From Deltaproteobacteria bacterium (lineage in GTDB: Bacteria; Desulfobacterota; Desulfobaccia; Desulfobaccales; 0-14-0-80-60-11): 11,315 bases of DNA. Location of the stretch: contig JAMCQY010000212.1 in NCBI GenBank assembly GCA_023381945.1, positions 1 to 11,315 of the forward strand. The letters are read 5' to 3'. Position 1 is the stretch's first letter, and every line of letters begins with the position of its first letter. The notes under the pieces are model-generated. The model saw only the letters and a program-made list of their open reading frames with translations, had not been told where the DNA came from and did not search any database. This document shows positions 7,773 through 11,315 of the stretch, piece after piece. A program made the translations under genes and the position numbers.

Positions 7773-7785
7773 GGCGCAGTGCGCC
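7773..7785. repeat. Short palindrome in the pgi - kinase gap
   Basis: GGCGCA-G-TGCGCC, with six-base arms around one G, lies in the 83-base gap between the pgi stop and the kinase start. No T-run follows on the minus strand. It could be a small hairpin or an operator; no more can be said. Confidence 0.4.
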
Positions 7786-7808
7786 TTAATGGCGGACGGG
7801 ACGCGCGC

Positions 7809-9227
7809 CTAAGAAAGCTTGTATTTCTCCAAAAGCGGCCTGGCCTGGGAGAATTCTCGCCGCTGGGCCTCGAACCCCGGCCGCCCCATCAGTCCGTAAG
7901 TGGTCTGCTTGCCGCCTTCCACCCCCGGCTGGTCCAGTGGATTGACTCCAAAGAAGCGGCCTGCCGCCACGGTGGCCACTTCCAGGAGGTAGATCAATTG
8001 GCCCACGGTAAAGGCGTTAATCTCCGGCAAACGCAGGCTGAGGCTGGGCCTGCCGGCTTTCATGAGGTTGAAGGCCGTCGCCTGCCATTCGGTGGCCAGA
8101 AGCTCATCCAAAGAATGGCCCCCCAGGTAACTCAGCTCTTCCTGGTCTGGGAAGAGATTGGGGATTTCTACGTGGTTCTTGTATTTCTCCAAACCCACAA
8201 AAGTGATCAGTTTGTCCTGGGGTCCCTCCATATAGAGCTGCAACTGCGAGTGCTGGTCCGTGACTCCCAGGGCCCTGACCGGGGTGCTGCCGGCATCGGT
8301 CCTCTTCCCCAGGCTTTCGGCCCAAAGCTGGCAGAACCATTCGGCCAGGCCCGAAAGCAGCGAGCTATAGGGCATAAAGACCTGATTGGGCCGCTGCTTC
8401 AGGGAAGCGAATAAATAGTAGAGGGCCGCCAGGCGGTGAGCCAGACGGTACTCGGTTTCTTGCAGGCGCTGATCCATGAACCGGGCGCCGGCCAAAAGCT
8501 CTTCCAGGTCGATGCCCACCAGGTGCGCCGGCAGCAGGCCGACCGCCGAGAGCACTGAAAAGCGGCCGCCGACGTTCGGCGGGACGCTGAGGGAGGCAAA
8601 ACCTTCCTGTTTCGCCAGGCGGCGCAGAGGACCCTGGTCCGGATCAGTGGTGACGATGATCCGCTCCCGGGCCGTGTCTTCTCCCACCCGGTTTTTGAGC
8701 ATCTGATAGACCCAGAGGAACTGGGCCAGGGTCTCGGCGGTGGCTCCCGACTTGCTGATGACATTGACGAAGGTGCGCCTAAGGTCCAGACTGTCTAGGA
8801 TACCGAAGCAGAAATCCGGATCGATATTGTCCAGCACCCAAAGGCCGGGACGATGTTGCCGCCGGCCCATGGGCAAGCGGTTGTGCTGCGGATGCACCAG
8901 GGCCTGCTGCAGGGCTCGGGCTCCCAGGGCTGAACCGCCGATCCCCAAGACCAGGAAATCCCAACCCCACTCCAGCACCGGCTTGGCCACCCGGCGGATC
9001 TCCTTAAGAACTTCCGTCTGGTGCGGCAGGTCCATGAAACCGAAGCGGCCCTCTTGCCGGGATACAGCCAACTCCCGGGCCAGGCCCGCGGCATCGGGCT
9101 TCAGGTCGGCCAAATCCGAATCGCCCAGGCCCTGGGCCCCCACAAACTCGGCCATGGCGTAATTATAATCAAGGTGCAAAACCTGGCCAGCAACCCATTT
9201 TGGGTCCTGGTGACGCTTAGTCGACAT
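7809..9227 (-). CDS. pgi: Glucose-6-phosphate isomerase
   Basis: A 472-residue cytoplasmic enzyme interconverting glucose-6-phosphate and fructose-6-phosphate in glycolysis and gluconeogenesis. Family marks: VLGIGGSALGARAL (93-106), the SIS sugar-phosphate loop ISKSGATAET (157-166), the PGI signature NVGGRFSVLSAVGLLP (218-233), the probable catalytic WAES Glu (E304), TDQHSQLQLYMEG with H326, and the C-terminal GVEGGKQTTYG with K440. The length fits the short bacterial form, not the longer E. coli type. The ATG at 9225-9227 is preceded by GGAG at 9232-9235, four bases upstream. It is the first gene of the minus-strand series and has a clear promoter at 9266-9295. Confidence 0.93.
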   Translation of the reverse strand: MSTKRHQDPKWVAGQVLHLDYNYAMAEFVGAQGLGDSDLADLKPDAAGLARELAVSRQEGRFGFMDLPHQTEVLKEIRRVAKPVLEWGWDFLVLGIGGSALGARALQQALVHPQHNRLPMGRRQHRPGLWVLDNIDPDFCFGILDSLDLRRTFVNVISKSGATAETLAQFLWVYQMLKNRVGEDTARERIIVTTDPDQGPLRRLAKQEGFASLSVPPNVGGRFSVLSAVGLLPAHLVGIDLEELLAGARFMDQRLQETEYRLAHRLAALYYLFASLKQRPNQVFMPYSSLLSGLAEWFCQLWAESLGKRTDAGSTPVRALGVTDQHSQLQLYMEGPQDKLITFVGLEKYKNHVEIPNLFPDQEELSYLGGHSLDELLATEWQATAFNLMKAGRPSLSLRLPEINAFTVGQLIYLLEVATVAAGRFFGVNPLDQPGVEGGKQTTYGLMGRPGFEAQRREFSQARPLLEKYKLS

Positions 9228-9265
9228 ATTTCTCCAATTCGGGCTTTGCGGTGCGAAAATATTTT

Positions 9266-9295
9266 ATTATATAAATAATTTAGCTTATATGCCAA
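9266..9295 (-). promoter_or_regulatory. Sigma70-type promoter for pgi
   Basis: On the minus strand, TTGGCA (9295-9290) is separated by 18 bases from a perfect TATAAT (9271-9266). Transcription would start near 9259, about 30 bases before the pgi ATG. The flanking sequence is strongly AT-rich. This is likely the main promoter of the pgi-led series. Confidence 0.75.
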
Positions 9296-9614
9296 GGAGA
9301 TTCAAGAAAAAGCAGTAATCAGTAATCCGTAATCAGCAGTCCGTTAAAATATCAAATAATCGTCGCGGAAAAATTGTTGCTAACCGGAAACTGGGGATCG
9401 GCCACTTCTTAAATTATACCAGAAAGACCGGCAGGCCTGCGTCCTGCTTTACAATCTGTAAAAATTATTGACAGAAACGGTGCAGGTATGCAAAGTTATT
9501 TCATAAAATTACCCAATTAGTACAGACAGTTATCCTACTGCCCACCTTGGAACGACCATTGCTTATTACGCTTGTGAAAGAGAAGGTCCTGGCTGACTGC
9601 TGAAAGCAGACCAA
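9296..9614. other. Divergent intergenic region between pgi and the Cache kinase
   Basis: About 320 bases with no gene. It holds heptamer array C (9313-9347), a TTGACA at 9468-9473 without a well-spaced -10 box (so only a weak hint of a plus-strand promoter), and a small hairpin CTGCT-GAA-AGCAG at 9597-9609 just before the kinase start. I see no RNA gene and no sigma54 -24/-12 site. Confidence 0.5.
9313..9347. repeat. Tandem heptamer array C (CAGTAAT-type x5)
   Basis: Five consecutive 7-base units on the plus strand: CAGTAAT, CAGTAAT, CCGTAAT, CAGCAGT, CCGTTAA, decaying toward the right. It lies just upstream of the pgi promoter. Confidence 0.7.
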
Positions 9615-9623
9615 TTGCAACCC

Positions 9624-11279
9624 ATGGAAGAGCGGCAATATAAAAAATTGTGGTGGGATATCATCCTGGCCACCCTGGGCTTTTCGGTGATCCCGCTGCT
9701 TATCCTGGGTTTTGTCATTTATCAGCAATTCAGCTCTTCCTATACCGCCAAGATCATGGAAAACATGAAGACCCTGGCGGAAAACCGCGCCGCCTCCATC
9801 GACCTGTTCTTCGAGGAGCGTATCTCCCAGCTCATCGGCCTGGCCAACACGCAGTCTCTGGAAATGCTGAAAAATGAAGATTACCTGCATCGGATCTTCA
9901 ATATCATCCAGGCCCGTTCCAAGTCATATCTTGATCTGGGGGTCATCGACCAGGAAGGCAACCATCTGGCTTATGTGGGACCGTACCATAACATTCTGAA
10001 ATCGGTAAACTATAAGAACGAGGATTGGTTTCATGCGGTAATGTCCACCGGGGTCTATGTCAGCGATGTCTTTATGGGATTTCGTAAGTTGCCTCACTTC
10101 ATAATTGCGGTAATGGTCAGGGAAAAGAACCAGAGCTGGATCCTGCGGGCCACCATTGATTCGGACATCATCGACAACATCGTCCGGGCTGCCTGGATTG
10201 GCAAAAAAGGCGACGCCTTCATCATCAACAAAAACGACATCTTACAGACCATCCCCCGATTTAGTGGGGCATTGCTGGAAAAGCCTCACTCCCCGGATTT
10301 TTCCTCCGCCACCGGCATCAATGTCGAGGAAATCACCAGCAACGGGGATGATTTCCTGTATGCCACCAGCCTGATTAAGCCCAAAAAATGGGTCCTGGTG
10401 ATCAGAGAAGATCCGACCGAGCAGTTGACGCCGCTGCTCAGGGCCCGATTTATTGCCGCTCTGATCGGCCTGGGCGGCGTCTTGCTGATCATCGCTGGCG
10501 CAATACTGACTACCCGGTCGATGATGAAAGAACTGCTGAGCATGGAACGGAAGAAAGCAGCCAGCGATGAGATGTTGCTGCAGTCCAGCAAGATGGCGGC
10601 CTTGGGGAAAATGGCGGCGGGCATCGCCCATGAAATCAACAACCCCCTGGCGGTGATCGGAGAAAAGGCCGGCTGGATCAAAGACCTGCTGAAGATGGAG
10701 GATATTTCCGCCAGCGAGAATTTTCAAGAATATGCCGATGCGGTAAACAAGATTGAACAACACATCAACCGGGCCAAGACCATAACCCACCGGCTCTTGG
10801 GTTTTGCCCGGCGGATGGAGCCGATGGAGGAGCGGGTCAACATCAATAGCGTCTTGGATGAGAGTGTCTCCTTCCTCGAAAACGAAGCCCGCTACCGCAA
10901 TATCGACATCCAGGTCGATTATGCCGCCGATCTTCCCCTGATCACCAGCGACTCGGCGCAATTACAGCAGGTTTTTCTCAATATCCTCAATAACGGCATT
11001 GACGCTATCGGCAAAGAGGGCGAAATCGTTATCCGCACCAAATTGATCAGCAAGATTAATACCATCTCCATTGAGATTTCCGATAACGGCCCCGGCATCC
11101 CCAAAGACGCACTGAACAAAATCTTTGATCCGTTTTTCACCACCAAAGAGGTGGGCAAGGGCACGGGCTTGGGCCTATCCATTTCTTACAGCATCGTGGA
11201 AAAATTGGGCGGCCGCATCATGGTGGCCAGTGAGGAAGGCCACGGCACCACCTTCACTATTTACTTGCCCGTGGTTTAG
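9624..11279 (+). CDS. Cache-domain membrane sensor histidine kinase
   Basis: A 551-residue inner-membrane kinase on the opposite strand to the pgi series. TM1 about 12-34, an extracytoplasmic double-Cache-like sensor about 36-270 ([19 protein letters not shown] at 103-121, [16 protein letters not shown] at 148-163), TM2 about 277-297, and a short linker without a clear HAMP domain. His[22 protein letters not shown] (phospho-acceptor H336). HATPase: N box [12 protein letters not shown] (451-462), G1 ISDNGPGI (485-492), F box DPFFTTKE (502-509), G2 [10 protein letters not shown] (511-520). Cache domains usually sense small extracellular ligands such as organic acids or amino acids; the ligand is unknown here. 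The ATG at 9624 is preferred over an in-frame TTG at 9615; neither has a good ribosome-binding site. It resembles the NtrB-like kinase only in its catalytic half. Confidence 0.9.
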   Translation: MEERQYKKLWWDIILATLGFSVIPLLILGFVIYQQFSSSYTAKIMENMKTLAENRAASIDLFFEERISQLIGLANTQSLEMLKNEDYLHRIFNIIQARSKSYLDLGVIDQEGNHLAYVGPYHNILKSVNYKNEDWFHAVMSTGVYVSDVFMGFRKLPHFIIAVMVREKNQSWILRATIDSDIIDNIVRAAWIGKKGDAFIINKNDILQTIPRFSGALLEKPHSPDFSSATGINVEEITSNGDDFLYATSLIKPKKWVLVIREDPTEQLTPLLRARFIAALIGLGGVLLIIAGAILTTRSMMKELLSMERKKAASDEMLLQSSKMAALGKMAAGIAHEINNPLAVIGEKAGWIKDLLKMEDISASENFQEYADAVNKIEQHINRAKTITHRLLGFARRMEPMEERVNINSVLDESVSFLENEARYRNIDIQVDYAADLPLITSDSAQLQQVFLNILNNGIDAIGKEGEIVIRTKLISKINTISIEISDNGPGIPKDALNKIFDPFFTTKEVGKGTGLGLSISYSIVEKLGGRIMVASEEGHGTTFTIYLPVV

Positions 11280-11297
11280 CGGCGAAAAGGGGATTAT

Positions 11298-11315
11298 ATG
11301 GACAAATTCAAGGTA
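11298..11315 (+). CDS. Start of a downstream gene (partial), possibly a response regulator
   Basis: ATG at 11298 preceded by AAGGGG (11287-11292) five bases upstream, 18 bases after the kinase stop. Only MDKFKV is visible. Position and start style fit a cognate response regulator, but six residues cannot prove it. Confidence 0.45.

Noticed and set aside
9468..9499. Sigma70 promoter for the plus-strand kinase from TTGACA at 9468
   Set aside because: No acceptable -10 hexamer occurs at 16-18 bases spacing.

Overview
The window looks like a chromosomal segment of a GC-rich Gram-negative bacterium, most likely a member of the Desulfobacterota (deltaproteobacterial type). This is inferred from gene style (NtrB/NtrC-type two-component genes, a zinc-ribbon threonine synthase, a probable selenoprotein, composite hairpin repeats); no marker gene fixes the taxonomy.

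Layout. From about 9.3 kb down to 0.46 kb everything reads leftward (minus strand) as a compact series: pgi (glucose-6-phosphate isomerase, with a near-consensus sigma70 promoter), an NtrB-like membrane histidine kinase, an NtrC-like sigma54 activator, a two-gene AT-rich restriction-modification cassette (D12-class adenine methyltransferase plus HNH endonuclease), threonine synthase, an exported rhodanese, and a PaaI/hotdog thioesterase. The series ends at a strong rho-independent terminator at 461-495. From about 9.6 kb rightward lies a divergent plus-strand Cache-type sensor kinase, followed by the first codons of another gene, possibly its response regulator. The left 460 bases carry no recognised gene but hold a composite inverted-repeat element.

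Main discovery. The rhodanese frame is broken by a single TGA exactly where the catalytic cysteine of the rhodanese loop should be (YCA-TGA-PNEGTS). The frame then continues for 42 codons of excellent rhodanese C-terminus to a TAG. A stem-loop with a GC-rich five-pair stem and a G-containing loop starts about 16 bases after the UGA, with its apical loop 22 bases after it, which is the geometry of a bacterial SECIS element. The best reading is a selenocysteine-containing exported sulfurtransferase with a C-x-U active site; ordinary annotation would truncate it at residue 95.

Other points. The restriction-modification cassette fits between ntrC and thrC with stop/start overlaps at its own joints, and its endonuclease gene carries a one-base frameshift in an A5 run that separates an N-terminal segment from the HNH domain. 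Three intergenic arrays of tandem 7-base units (different unit sequences, same period) lie next to genes; one supplies the stop codon of threonine synthase and another occupies the ribosome-binding position of ntrC. The NtrC-like protein has GAFTHA in place of the usual GAFTGA sigma54-contact loop.
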